From the NCBI GenBank assembly GCA_949825045.1, contig OX463814.1, forward strand, positions 35,358,383 to 35,422,382: 64,000 nt of DNA, in the 5' to 3' direction. A model generated the notes under the pieces. That model was not told the DNA's origin and ran no database searches. It saw only the letters and a program-made list of their open reading frames with translations. Of the stretch, positions 1 through 12,300 are shown one piece after another. This stretch comes from Argyresthia goedartella (lineage: Eukaryota > Arthropoda > Insecta > Lepidoptera > Argyresthiidae). Within the stretch, counting starts at the first letter, position 1. Each line of letters opens with the position of its first letter. The position numbers were made by a program, and so were the translations under genes.

Positions 1-234
1 TAGTTCTTTACAGTATCAGAACCAGCGCCTCACCATCTCTAGCTTTCTGGTGAGTTTATTTACAGGAGCCTTTTTGTTGCTGCAACTGGCAATAATTTTA
101 AAATGTAAACAGTTAAGTAAATTGTAGTTGCTATGTGTGCAGAGCGCCATCGAGCAAGTGAGCACCAGTCGCGCGCAGAAGGTTTGCTGATGCAATAGAA
201 GAGTTTGCGCCAAGTTTCTTTGGCCCTGAGCGAC

Positions 235-666
235 CTGTCACCTCTCTCTGCCACCACACCTTACGGGTCGGTTAACTAAAGCTGGCACGTTCAACACATT
301 TACACGTTGCGCTTGTGTAGTGTCTGTGAATAAGTGCGTGTGACGTTGCACTGCATGGACATCAAGAATAGTCTGTGTGTCTCTCTCGCGCGCAGTCGAA
401 CTTATGAGTATGAAGGTGACGGTTATTGTTTTTCTTTTGCTAATGCTTATAAATGTAGAGTGATCTTTTTTGCATTCGTGTCACGTGTCAATCGACGCGC
501 GTTATTGTGCTTGTTTACCTATTTCGAGGTTAGAATAAAATGTCTTCAGAAAGAATTGGCTCCGGAATATATAAGCATTAGTATGACATTGCATAAGTAT
601 GCGTACTGTGAACGTGCCAGCTTTAGTTAACTGACCTGTACCCTATGCGAGAAAGAGAGGTGACAG
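235..666. mobile_element. Foldback/MITE-like element with about 60-bp inverted arms
   Basis: Left arm (235-297) and right arm (about 610-666) are reverse complements with a nearly perfect inner core (ggttaactaaagctggcac on the left; one mismatch in 27) and a weaker outer part (ctgtcacctctct). The interior has no recognisable coding sequence. Arm lengths were judged by eye and no target-site duplication was resolved. Confidence 0.55.
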
Positions 667-745
667 CTCACACTATACTCAAACATGTCGCGGCCTATAA
701 CTAGACACCGACAAACCTTCCGCGCTTCACATTGCAAGATATTAT

Positions 746-865
746 CTACGATAACATGGCGCGTCCCTCCACTGCTCGCCGGCGGGACAGCGAGCTTACT
801 TGCGACGCGAGTGAGCGTGACAGCGTGCCTGTCGAGTAGTGGCGGGGCGCGCCATGTTATCGTGG
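746..865. repeat. 120-bp imperfect hairpin, GC-rich
   Basis: The arms ctacgataacatggcgcg and cgcgccatgttatcgtgg face each other, with continuing partial complementarity inward. This explains the apparently open frames here on both strands, which mirror each other. Non-coding foldback element or MITE. Confidence 0.55.
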
Positions 866-1440
866 TTGATGTGCGTGCCACGTGGTCGCCGGGTGCAGGA
901 TGCAGTACCTTGATGGCCTGGGGCGGCATCTTGGACCGCGCTGGAGGCTTCCTGGTCGCCCCGCGCTGCACGTGCGGGGGGTGCGGCGTGAACGCGAGGG
1001 GAAGCAACTTCTTGTTTCTGCGAAGGAAAAACCTCGGGTCCGTGACAGCTCTGAGAGTGTATCATCTATTTCCGAAAAGGAAATTAGCTGTGACCACTTG
1101 TTGAACTCATTTCAGACAATCACTAGCCACTGTTTTGGATTAATTTTTCATTAATCGCCTGTTACCAATCTTTTAGAAACTGGGGGCCAGCTGTCGTAAG
1201 CGCACACTTGACGCGCTGGGCCGAGTGAACAAAGGAAAGTATAACATTATATTTGTAAATTAATCTGTAAAGTCAAAAATATTGCATTTCCTTCCATGGC
1301 AGGTGATATTTTTCTTTATTCCTCAATGTTTTTAAACTAGAAAAAAAGCTGCGATCATTTTATTAGCATGGGTTTTTGATATGCATATATTTTAGTGACT
1401 TATGTAATGATATAAACAGTGAGTGGATATGTTTTTGACA

Positions 1441-1800
1441 CACTACGTTCACTCTGCTCGTCCAAAGTATCGCAGTTGACCCAACTCGGCTGAGCGAAGT
1501 GCCAGCGAACCTCTCACACCGACAAAGTGTCCTAGCTTGCCCAACACGGTTGAGGAAAATGCCAGTGAGCCTCTCACACCGACAAAGTGTCCTAGCTTGC
1601 CCAACACGGTTGAGGAAAATGCCAGTGAGCCTCTCATACCGGAAAACAAACATTTATATACAAGTACACTGCTTCTGACCCCACACTAGGATACTCTATG
1701 TCGGAACCTACCAGTCGCAGCTCGCCCAATATGGTTGAGGGCAGCGCCAGCGTGCCTCTCACACTGGAAATAAGTCCTAGTTTTCCCAATTCTTCACTAC
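1441..1800. repeat. 60-bp tandem repeat, interrupted by a SINE fragment
   Basis: Units of exactly 60 bp start at 1441, 1501, 1561 and 1621; the middle ones are nearly identical, with a conserved core ttgcccaacacggttgagg. A 3' fragment of SINE family B (about 1648-1703) breaks the array, and two diverged units follow to about 1800. Because 60 is a multiple of three, the minus strand reads as 20-residue repeats, but nothing suggests real translation. Confidence 0.7.
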
Positions 1801-2259
1801 TTTCGCAAGTATCAAAAACAGCTCCACCCATTCCAATCACTGCTTACGACCAAATGCAAACGATGAGTGGTGGCGCTAAAGTTATCGGAGCGAGAAGAGT
1901 GACAGCTTCAATTTGAGTGTCCGTTAACCTGTGAGTTGTCGGTTGTATTGTATGTGGGCCTTCCACGTTCAACTTACTTGTGTATCGGTAGTAACTCGTC
2001 TGTGAGAGTTGGCGCGGTGCGTAGACACTTGGCTTCGTCTGTCTCGGCTAGTCGAGTCATGTCGAACTGTAACAAAACACGTACTGTGATTGCCCTTGAA
2101 AAACAAGTGCAAGAGTCAGACTCACACACGAAAAACACTAAAACAACATCTGCGTTTTCCTTGTTGCCATTTAATATTTAAAAAAGTTGCTGTAGCCGAA
2201 CAGAAATACAGATTTAGTGGGAATTACTAACCACTACTATATATGTATTACAGTTCAGC

Positions 2260-2340
2260 AGATAGACACCACTGACTGACATACAGTCGGACAGCGGAGG
2301 CTTGGTTAGTGACCCTTACGGGTACGGAGCCCTGGGAACG
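2260..2340 (+). repeat. Fragment of a dispersed repeat (GACG family)
   Basis: Short copy of the 3' part of the repeat seen complete at 16185-16572: cagtcggacagcggaggctt, then gggtacgga. Similar copies are at 30235-30475 and, reversed, at 33490-33640. Confidence 0.5.
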
Positions 2341-2575
2341 AACGTTGCGTCACCGTAACACCTTTACCTGGGGTGGCATATTAGCGAGTCTAGAAACATC
2401 TAGGGGGTTACGACTACATCTTATGCCGATTTAGTTGAGAAACCTAAACTGATTTGCATATTTACCATGGCCGTCTAAAAAGAAGTCTTGGTGTTAGGTA
2501 AATAAAGCCCATTATGACGTAGCCGAATGGAAATGGTTGAAATAGTGATGTTCTTGTTTTGAACCTAATCTAAAT

Positions 2576-2827
2576 CACTATAAATAATACCTTGGACACT
2601 ATATACACATATTGATCTAGCCCCAAACTAGGATTCCCTGTATCTTGGGTACTAGACAACGATACACATACTTATATAGATAAATATTGTACTTAGATAG
2701 ATAAACAACCATGACTAGGGTACAAACATTCGTTCTCTTCAAACAATTATTTGCCCCCACCGGGACTCGAACCCGGGACCCTTGGCTTCGTAGGCAGGGT
2801 CACTGCCGACTCGGCCATTCAGGTCGT
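2576..2827 (-). mobile_element. SINE family A, tRNA-derived
   Basis: Read on the minus strand it starts gacgacctgaatggccgagt and has a Pol III B box (ggttcgagtcc) within about 75 bp, then an unrelated body and a tail of ATT units. Box A-like and B box positions give it a tRNA look, and a gene finder could call it a tRNA. Other copies: 32543-32800, 38468-38714, 39590-39830 and a half copy at 46890-46990. Confidence 0.75.
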
Positions 2828-3232
2828 CTATAAAGGTTGAAGTAACCCAGGGTACCTATTGAAATGCTCGTGTCTGATATGTAGTGCCCCTGCCATGCTA
2901 TTCTCCTCGTGCTGCTCATCGCTCTGCCGCGACGCTGCCCTCTCTGGCGGTCTCTGGCCACACACTGCTCCAGAGCATTGCGGATCGCGACGCTCTATGT
3001 GGCTTGCGGCCGATGTCGCCGGACCTATGACTCGCGCCAAAAATCTGACAGGGTGCCGGCGGGCATGACGAGAAGCATGACATGCGGCAATATTAGGAAC
3101 CAGACTACGTCCCTGCCTCTTCTCTTCGTTACTTCCCATGGCACTCGAGGAGTCTGTGTGACATTGGGTGTCGAAATCACCGAAGAAAAGTTGTGCCACA
3201 AAAGTCAAGTTCTTTATTGTCCAGTCTGCCAT
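2828..3232. other. GC-rich segment, unrecognised
   Basis: About 400 bp, open on both strands (135 and 200 codons) next to the SINE and overlapping intron 14 of Ice2. No domain was recognised and splice sites joining it to Ice2 were not found. Probably part of an older mobile element; a terminal Ice2 exon cannot be fully excluded. Confidence 0.25.
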
Positions 3233-3305
3233 TTATTGGTGCTTGTGCAATTAAGAATGAAGTATAAAGTAATAGGTTGGGGTGGTATCCCGTTAAATTG
3301 CTTAC

Positions 3306-3383
3306 ATTCAAAGAGAGTGAATCTTCAAAGTAAATGCGTGGATCCCGCGCCACGTAGAGTATCGCGTTGGAGCCGTGGTCCGC
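3306..3383 (-). CDS. Ice2: Ice2 exon 14 (last exon found)
   Basis: 78 nt, 26 codons in phase 0. The acceptor is tctcttgcatttcag and the donor gtaagc. It encodes ADHGSNAILYVARDPRIYFE and then DSLSLN. Joined to exon 13 it extends the NARG2 similarity (HDADHGSNAILY against HAAEDSSLLIY). I found no further exon between here and base 1. Confidence 0.82.
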
Positions 3384-6300
3384 CTGAAATGCAAGAGATA
3401 ACTTTTAAATCATTACAAGTTTATTATCACTTACCTATAGCTGCGCTAGTGCATGAGGTTAGCCCAGCCACCCTAGAAAAGATGCAATTCGCTACCATCA
3501 CTCGCCGTCGACGCTAAGAAATCGTATTCTATTTGACATTTGAGTCCGAAAGGCCACGTGACTTTACGTAAGCGGACCGTAAATATATTTTACTTAAGAA
3601 GCCGGCGAACAATACAATTTCCTTACAAACTTAATACAATAATAATTTTAGATTCAAAAATATTTCAACGTATATATGCGGTTATTCGTATTAATACAGT
3701 ATTTATCTAGGTTCCTGTTCCAACATTTTTATAAAAATATTTATAAACTTAAAAATATATTTAATTAAATTTAATGCATTTTTAAGACATAAACGACGTA
3801 TTTTCCACCTGTTTATATTGTATTAAACTGTGGCGGCGGGGCGCACAGTGGGATGGATTTCGAAATTCCGGACTTACGTTCTTTTTGTTATATATATATA
3901 ATTATTTTACGATAAGACAATCACATGTTCTCAGATCACTCTTTGTTGTAAATTTTATAATTTGCGAGAAAAAATGATTTAAGAAAAATAGATCGATATC
4001 TAATTTGCTCTATAAGAACCAAGTGTTAAAAGTGCTGGGTTTTTAATAGCCTTAATCTACGAGTGTTTTTTTTTATAACACCACATATATAATCCACAGG
4101 GTCGAAGACAAAAGGAGATTATGCAGTATGTCCTAATTTGACGTACACCTGCTTACTTTTCTGGAATGCCCTTCTCTATATTTTCTAAACTCATGTTTCT
4201 CGCTTCTAAAGCTTCGTTAGAAAGTTTTTTAATGGGCATTAACCCAAAATGTTCAATTATGTCTGATCCATGTATCCCAAGGACACGAGCACGCATATTA
4301 TACCATGTATCCCAAGGACACGAGCACGCATATTGTACCATGTATCCCAAGGACACGAGCACGCATATTATACCATGTATCCCAAGGACACGAGCACGCA
4401 TATTATACCATGTATCCCAAGGACACGAGCACGCATATTATACCATGTATCCCAAGGACACGAGCACGCATATTATACCATGTATCCTAAGGACACGAGC
4501 ACGCATATTATACCATGTATCCCAAGGACACGAGCACGCATACTATACCATGTATCCCAAGGACACGAGCACGCATATTATACCATTATTATACAAATTA
4601 ATATTTACAAAATGAGGCTGATGTTTCTCGACAAAACTGAGAAATTATAGCAACAATTACATGCTCTCCATCTGCTATTGTTTGCAGTATAACATGAAAA
4701 TTTTTGATTAAATCTTCATTAATGCTGTAATAAGTGCAGTTATTTGACTATCTACGAAAAAAAATAAAAAATAGCTGTGATGCCATCATGTGTGGTTCTA
4801 GCGCCCTGTTCAACGATGTCAATCTGCAAACTGCATTAATTTCGGAACGATTCTTGATTTTTCCTCTCACCTTTAATTACTCATTACATCATTAATAAAT
4901 ATCTCAGGTGTACCACAAGGGAGAGTACTGAGTCCAAAATCCACATGACATAACTGCTTGCAATTTGCTGATGACACTACGCTAATAATACAGTGTTAAA
5001 AAACAAGAACGCTATGAAATCGTAAATACTGTGCTTGGGGATATAATTAAATGGCTAAAAACCATTAATTTACAAATTAATCTAAATGTATATCCTATTT
5101 CTCTTACTTATAAAAATTACTTAAAGTAGACAATTTAAAAAATTTAGGATTATAATTGACAAAAATCTAAATTGGAAAAGCCATGTGGAATCAGTGTGTA
5201 GCAAAACAAATCGCTTTGTATACGCTTTACACAAACTAAGGCAAACCACTTCTATTGAAGCCGCTCTAACGGCCTACCACGGATATGTCTCCTCAGTACT
5301 CAGCTATGGTCTGATTCTTTGGGGAAATTCGGTGGAAGTTGAGAAGGCTTTCAAAATTAAAAAAAATGTATAAGAGTAATTTGCAAGGCTTAATTTGATG
5401 AAAGCTGTAAACCACTTTTTATCGTTTTAGATAGCTATCGGAGACAGCGGAGATTCGTCGGTCGCAGTCGCAGCCGCCCCTGTGCCAAGCCAGCGTAGCC
5501 GTAGCGAGGCGAACAGTAGTAACAAGAGTAAACACGAGTCGCGACGTGATCGCCGTTCGACGTCAGGAGAATCGACACTGGAGAGAAGGTTTGATTTACT
5601 CTCGCAGCAGCTGACTGTCAGCCGCCGTGCGTCATGTAAACTGTTCATCATGCGCGAATCGCCCTTTCTTGACCGCTCCAGAGTCCTCGCAACGTCAGGA
5701 CCGCGATTTGTCGGTGCCGTCACAAGTGACTCCGAAATGAGGCACCATATCTGACCTCTCGGTTACCGTTAAGGACCCACCGGTCCCGAAAACGAAATTG
5801 GAACGCTCTGCAAAGGTTCGATTCTTACGAGTGGAACTCGGTCCGCTATAGTGAAAGCCTAAAAAAGTACGCATTTCCCTGCACTATTAGGGACAGTCCA
5901 CTCTCTTCTCCTTTAAGAATCGCTTGAAAGAGCACTTAGTTTCTCTTTCATCATAGGTAACATATATATAAGTAAGTATGTAATTGTATTTATCTGTTTA
6001 TTATTATTATTTGTTTATTTTTATTTTATCTACTATTTCTTTTATTACATGTATTTTTAAAATAAGTATCATATTTTATTGGTATTTGGTAATTATTTAA
6101 TGGCACTAGACTACCCTTGTATTTTAAACGTATCCTATCCTGATAGGTTTGCTGGAAGAAATCTCTGTTGAGAGATAAGCTCGCCTTTGCCTTTTAATTT
6201 CGTGGTTAATGTATTGTTCTAATGTTCTGTACAATAAATAATTGTGAAAAGTACGTGGCTTTCCCGGGGTTTATTGAGCTGAAACTCAATGAGGAGTTAA

Positions 6301-9300
6301 GGCGCCTCGAAGACCCGGCGGCGTCGTCGAGCTGCAGTTACCAGTCTGAACGTGGCTTTGCCGCCTTGTCTAACGCGTTTATGACACAAAACGAATCTGT
6401 GAATTCATCCTTACAAAACCTTATCGATTGGTTAGCTAAACCGGACGTTCGGCTGTCCGGCAACCAGTCTGACTATTAGCTAAATTCTCAAGATATCCTC
6501 CAAATCATCTGCGGCAAACGTGCGAAGGCTCTAGAACTTCGTCGTCGTAACATTCTAAAGTCTTTGAAGGAATTGGACAAATTTATTCGTGAGGACATTG
6601 AAACACTCCCTCCATCCTCTGAATACATGTTCAACCCACAAACTCTATCGTCATAAGTACCAAAAATATATATTGGTGGTGTTGAAAAACTTGAGAAGCA
6701 TTCTGTAATATCGCATCTCACAACGGTACCAACACCGCTTCCTTCGTCATCTTTCTCTACTCCCTTTCGGCATCGGTGACGGCTTCATTTTGACAGCTTC
6801 GTGCAAGAATGAACTTTATCATTATGATACTACGGCAATTCAATTGAAGCGTCGGTGTCAAGCCGACGGGGCTTGGGCGGTAGGCCCCCAGGTCCTGCTG
6901 AGGGAAAAGATAATTGGAAGAAAATCCCTAACATAACGTTTTATGATATATTGTTATGGAGAAAAGCAGCGGATATCAAATTATTTTGATATTACCGAAA
7001 AGAGTTATTCATGCAATTTATAATTTAAAATCCACGAACTCCTTAAAAAAACTTAAATAAAAATTGACATACTAACTGTAGCTAGTCAATCTACTTTCGA
7101 AAATATAACGCAAGAACTTTACAACATTTTCCAAGTTGGCGATAGCTGTAATGTTAAACATGGACAAACATAAACATTTACATACAGGCAAATACCTTGC
7201 TTCTGGCCCCACACTAGGATACCCTGTGTCGTGGGAACCAGAAACAGCGACGTCATACACATATAAACATCCAAGTACTGTTTTTATTTTATTTTATTTA
7301 CCCCCAGCCGAGGATCGAACCGGGGACCTCTCGCATGGTAGGCAGAGCCACAACCGTTGCGCCACAGACGTCGTCAACCTAAAGATGTCATGTTCACCTA
7401 AGAAATAATCACAGACTAGTTGCGCCCCGGTTTGGACTCGCGCAAGGTTAGCAATTCTTTCAAGGGTCAGTGCATTCTCTACTACAAGATACCTCTGGAG
7501 ATTTTGAAATTCCCATTTGAGCAATTTAAAAACCATGTAAAAGCGACTGTTTAAAAAAATGATATTACAATTTTCAAGATTATTTAAATGACGGGACTGT
7601 ATTGTACGATCTCACATAGTACATTTTGCTTAGCGCGCAACCTAATTGTAATAAAACTAATGTTAAATTATTTAGGAAGGCAGTGTTGTACCAGACTCGC
7701 TCAATATACATCTATACTTACTATATCGGTGTTTACCTACTACTTTTACTACATTCTGCAAGAGTCACGTGTGAGTGTCGCCGTCCACTCTACATGTATG
7801 GGGTACATCTTACTCAGCAGTGCTGATATGAATATGAGAACATTTTTATCAATTTAAGATTGGAAAGCTGTATAATTAGAAGAAATTAGAAGCTCACGTC
7901 GTGTCTCAGCACGTATCGGCCCGGCAGCAGCCCCCGCACCGCCGCCAGCACCGCGTGCAGGGCGGGCGCGGGGGGCGCGGGGGGGCCGGCGGGGGGGCGC
8001 GCGACACTGACGACGTCGCCGGACGCGCCCTCGACGCGGACTACGGATCAAACCAACAGGCTTCTTGTATACATGTCGTGGCCATATAGTAAAGTTGAAT
8101 ATATTTCAAGATCTTAGCGGCCATTTTATAAATTGGTTGCTTTTCATTAAAAATGGGACTATGGGATGCTTATGTGCTATATATTTCGTACTAACACGAA
8201 GACTATTCGCTTCGCTGCGCTCGCCCCCTCCAGTCTTCACCTAAGCTACCGCAGTGTTTACCCTGTATTTCGTGTGGAATTCAAGTTTAAACCAGTTCAC
8301 AATTATTATAAACTAACGCGTCATATTGTAAGTAAACAGTACGGTACAGTTTACAATTTATCGATAGTTAGTAAACTAACCAGAGAAAAAAACGTTAGAT
8401 TATAAACTAACTGTTTTGACAATCTTACGGTGACACACACATACACTTTGAATCGACAAAGTCCAATTTCTTCATTTGTTTGGCCGAACAGCAGTCACAT
8501 TCTATTTATTGTTTATGAACCTATCAGACTCGAGGGGTTCTTATAGCGTTAGAAATTTAAGAATTTGTCTATTGCAATTTTTCAAACGAATTTCAACTAC
8601 AAAATCCATATTCACTGACTGAAACCTACCAGAAACGCTGTGAAATTGAGTTAAATTAGGTAGCGAGTAAAAGAGCGAGATAAATTGACCCCACTAAAAC
8701 ATAATGACTGCCAGTAGTGAAGACACTAAAAGAAGAAAATAATAGACTCACCGTTAAAAGCCACAGCGTCCTTCCGCAGCATCGTAGCAACCTGCACACC
8801 CCTCAACCGGTCCGCCGGCTGCGCGCTGGCACCCAACTCCACCTGGTACTCCGGGATCGGCTCCAGGATCGCTTCCTCATCACCGACCTGTATGATGTAG
8901 TTGAATAGCACGTAGTTAGAGTGCGAAGACAGAGATGGCGTTGGGGTGAATCAAGGGTTGTGATAGGAAGCTGCATCGCGTAAGGCATTGCAAAGTACTT
9001 GGTTTAATAGCACGTAGTTTGTGAGCGAAGATAGAGATGGCGTTGGGGCGGAGATCAGGGGTTGTGATGGCAAGCTTGCTCGCTTTGTATATTTCGCGAC
9101 AGGTAGTGGCTTCGTCCGCAAAGATTAAAGTGGGATGTATTAGTGGATTAACATGCGAATAAATGGGACGGGTAATCCGATAGGCAATCGAGGCGACAAA
9201 CACTCGCCAAAGGTGTTCGCCTAGTCGCGAACAAAGGTGACGGTTGGTTCAAATATAAGTGATTAGAACCGATGTTCTTTACGTTGCTGTATTTGATTCG

Positions 9301-12300
9301 GCCGTGTTTGACTCTTAGCTCTACGAGTTGTTTCATAATGACAGTTTCGCCATATGAAATCTGTCATTTCTACAGGCGTTATTTTCTCACAGCTAAAAGT
9401 GTATAATTAATACGGTCTTAATGATATTAATACGGCCCGAAGCAATGCTTGTATATAATTTGATATTTTTTTTATAGTAACTCTTTTATATTGTTATACA
9501 GCCTTTTCTTTTAATGGAAAGCCTGCAATTAAGAAGGCACCGTCGATATTCAACCGGACTATTTTATAAGGATTGTACTAGAGATGAGAATAGTGGTTGA
9601 AATTATTTATTGGATTATATATAATTATAACAGTTTGTTTAATATTTATGCTTCGGAACGCACCTCTTTTTGTTGCGCGACTCGGACCGCGAGTGATCGG
9701 AAACGGAACTAGCAGCTGTCACTTGAATAGAAACGAGATGACGAGTTAGGGGTTACTTTTTTTGACAGGGAAAAAATGTCGGCACATGGCAGTCGGGCCT
9801 TGGCTGTATTTTAGTAGTAATAATTGTCTAACACAGGTGTCGGGCCTGGTCGGAATGTTAATTATAATAAGCAAGGAACAATCGTCGGGAAATAAGTAGA
9901 TTCAAGTCATCGGAGTGAGTGCTTCGTGTTGTGAAAGGTTAAAGTGGTTCGGTCCCCAATTCGTCGCATTCGGACAGCGACTCCTCGTGTCGGCAAGCAA
10001 CACGACGGCGACAGCATCGGGCTACGACGAGAGTAAGATTCGACTCCTCTCCCCCCACCCCTTGTGCTCCTTATCCCGTGTTCCTGCCTCGAATTGAGCT
10101 TTCGAATTCCGGTCCACGGCGTCAAAGGTCAGTACCCCTGGTGAAAACCAACCCTACCAGATTCCACGCCCATTCGGTTAAGGCGTGGAATTTAACACAG
10201 TTAATTGATAAAAAAACGGTATTTCCACCTGAGAACCCAAAATCAAGTGGCGAAGGTGCTATTTTATATATAGATCAGAAGTCGGACAACGATATTTTTG
10301 ATGATTAAAAATATTCGTTACTTTCCTAATGACGTGAACAGCCTTAGGACTGTCTAGCATTTATCTTGGTTAGATAGGTATACGAACATTTTCAACACGT
10401 AGGAAAAGCTAAAGGTAAGCAATATTGGTATTTAAAAGTTCATTGATTGTATGTACATTGTTTTAGTATTAACACTTTTATTTTTTATGTTCTTAATGCA
10501 TTTGGATCCATGTTTCATTATTTCGTCTCGGTATTTTGTAAACAACTTCACAATCTTCATTCACATTAACCGAAAATAGCAAAAACGCGACGACGCGACT
10601 TTGTTATTATATTAACACAATAAAACTAACACAATCAACCATTAACATTAACCGACTTATTTCCTACAAAATGTCACTTCCATTTGTTTAGAATGAAATA
10701 AACACATAAGAGAGATAGAGCATACCATGAAGGTGACGGAATAAATACATGACACTGTGACGTTTCCGCTCCGAACTACGACCCGAGCGAGAAAGAGCAC
10801 GACGTTGCCAATTCGTTGCCTCAATTTTCAATATATAAGTAGTATGTGTTTGATATATATTTTATTTTTGTGCTTTTGTATTTTATTTAGTATACATTAT
10901 TTATTACATTATTATGTTTTAGTTGTAAACAATTAGATGTGTACAGTTTTATTGCGCACTAGGGACTCTCCTGTTGCACAATTTTTCCTGTTCCCTAATC
11001 TATAAATTGCAATTCGTGCAATTTATAGATTAGGGCCTAGAGTGTCACTGAGGGAAAAGTTTAAAGAAATCAATATTCTGACATTTGTGTCTCAATATAT
11101 CTATGACAATCTTGTGTATGTAAAAAGAAATATAACTAATTTTCAGAAGTACAATGATATACACAATTTTAATACTAGAAATAAAGACAAGTTGGTTGCT
11201 TATGTAAGCCGACTACATAAAATTAGTAATTCTTTTAAAGGCAATTGTATACGCTATTACAATAAGGTCCCTACTGATATTAAAAACTTACCTTTAGACA
11301 AGTTTAAAATAATAATAAAACAGAAATTGTATAAAAAAGGTTACTATAGGATATCTGATTACTTAGAGGACAGATGTCCATGGGAATAGATTGTTTGAGT
11401 AACAGGCTGTTTCGATATATAATTAGCATTCATTTTGTAATTTGACAATATTTTATTTAAAAAAGGAAACGCAAAAGATGCGACGACTGTGGAGTTTCTT
11501 CGGTGAGCTCTTCTCCACAGATTCCGCCATTGTGTTGGTGAACTCACCCAAAAAAATGTAATGACGAATCTAAGTGATGTAACAACATCCTATGGAAATA
11601 AAACGTAGGTGGGGCTCCCCAGGTTCCACTCGTAGTGAACGGGGTCACTCTGCCTGCCACCGACACTGTTCGCTTTGTTGGATTCACTTTTGACGCAGGA
11701 TTGCAGTGGACTCACCACATTGACTCTTTGTGCAAAAAATTAAACAGTGCGTATTATGCACTATCGAGACTCTCACCTACTCTGTCTAGAGAGCTCTTAC
11801 TAACTACATACTATGGCTACTTCCATTCGATACTTTTGTATAGTATAGACTTGTGGGGAATGGCTGCTGAACGCGACAGACCATTTCTCATTCAGAAACG
11901 TGCAGTGCGTAGAATTGCCGGAGTACCTAACGACACCCCGGCTCGGGAACTCTTCATTAAGCTAGGTATTCTCACACTACCCTCTATGTACATCTTGGAA
12001 GTACTGAAGTATGTGAGGCAGAACCCATCGGAGTACCCAAGCTTCCAGAACCCAGACCGTAGGTATTCTTCTCGACGGCCCCACGACTTGTATTGTGCGA
12101 CCAGTCGTCTTGCTAAAACCAGCAAATCATTGAAGGGTATGGGCCCTACCTTATTTAATAAACTACCAGTGGAGATAAAATCCATCAACATACTAAACAT
12201 CTTTGTAACAAAGGTTAAAAAGTACCTCCTAAGCAAAGCATACTACTCAGTGTCAGAATTTATTGACGAATAAGTTAACCACTGACTTAATTAAATTATG

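Noticed and set aside
685..1104. 139-codon plus-strand open frame and a 126-codon minus-strand frame over the same bases
   Set aside because: Both read through the GC-rich foldback at 746-865; compositions mirror each other and no domain is recognisable.
2745..2815. tRNA gene on the minus strand (also near 32730, 38670 and 39790)
   Set aside because: B box is good, but the acceptor stem does not close and each copy continues into the same SINE body and ATT tail.
2828..3232. Terminal Ice2 exon
   Set aside because: No acceptor with a phase 0 frame and no similarity to the expected C-terminus.
4269..4583. CRISPR-like array
   Set aside because: Units are contiguous without spacers, in a eukaryotic intron.
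4153..4650. Long repetitive open frames on both strands
   Set aside because: Produced by the stop-free 35-bp minisatellite.
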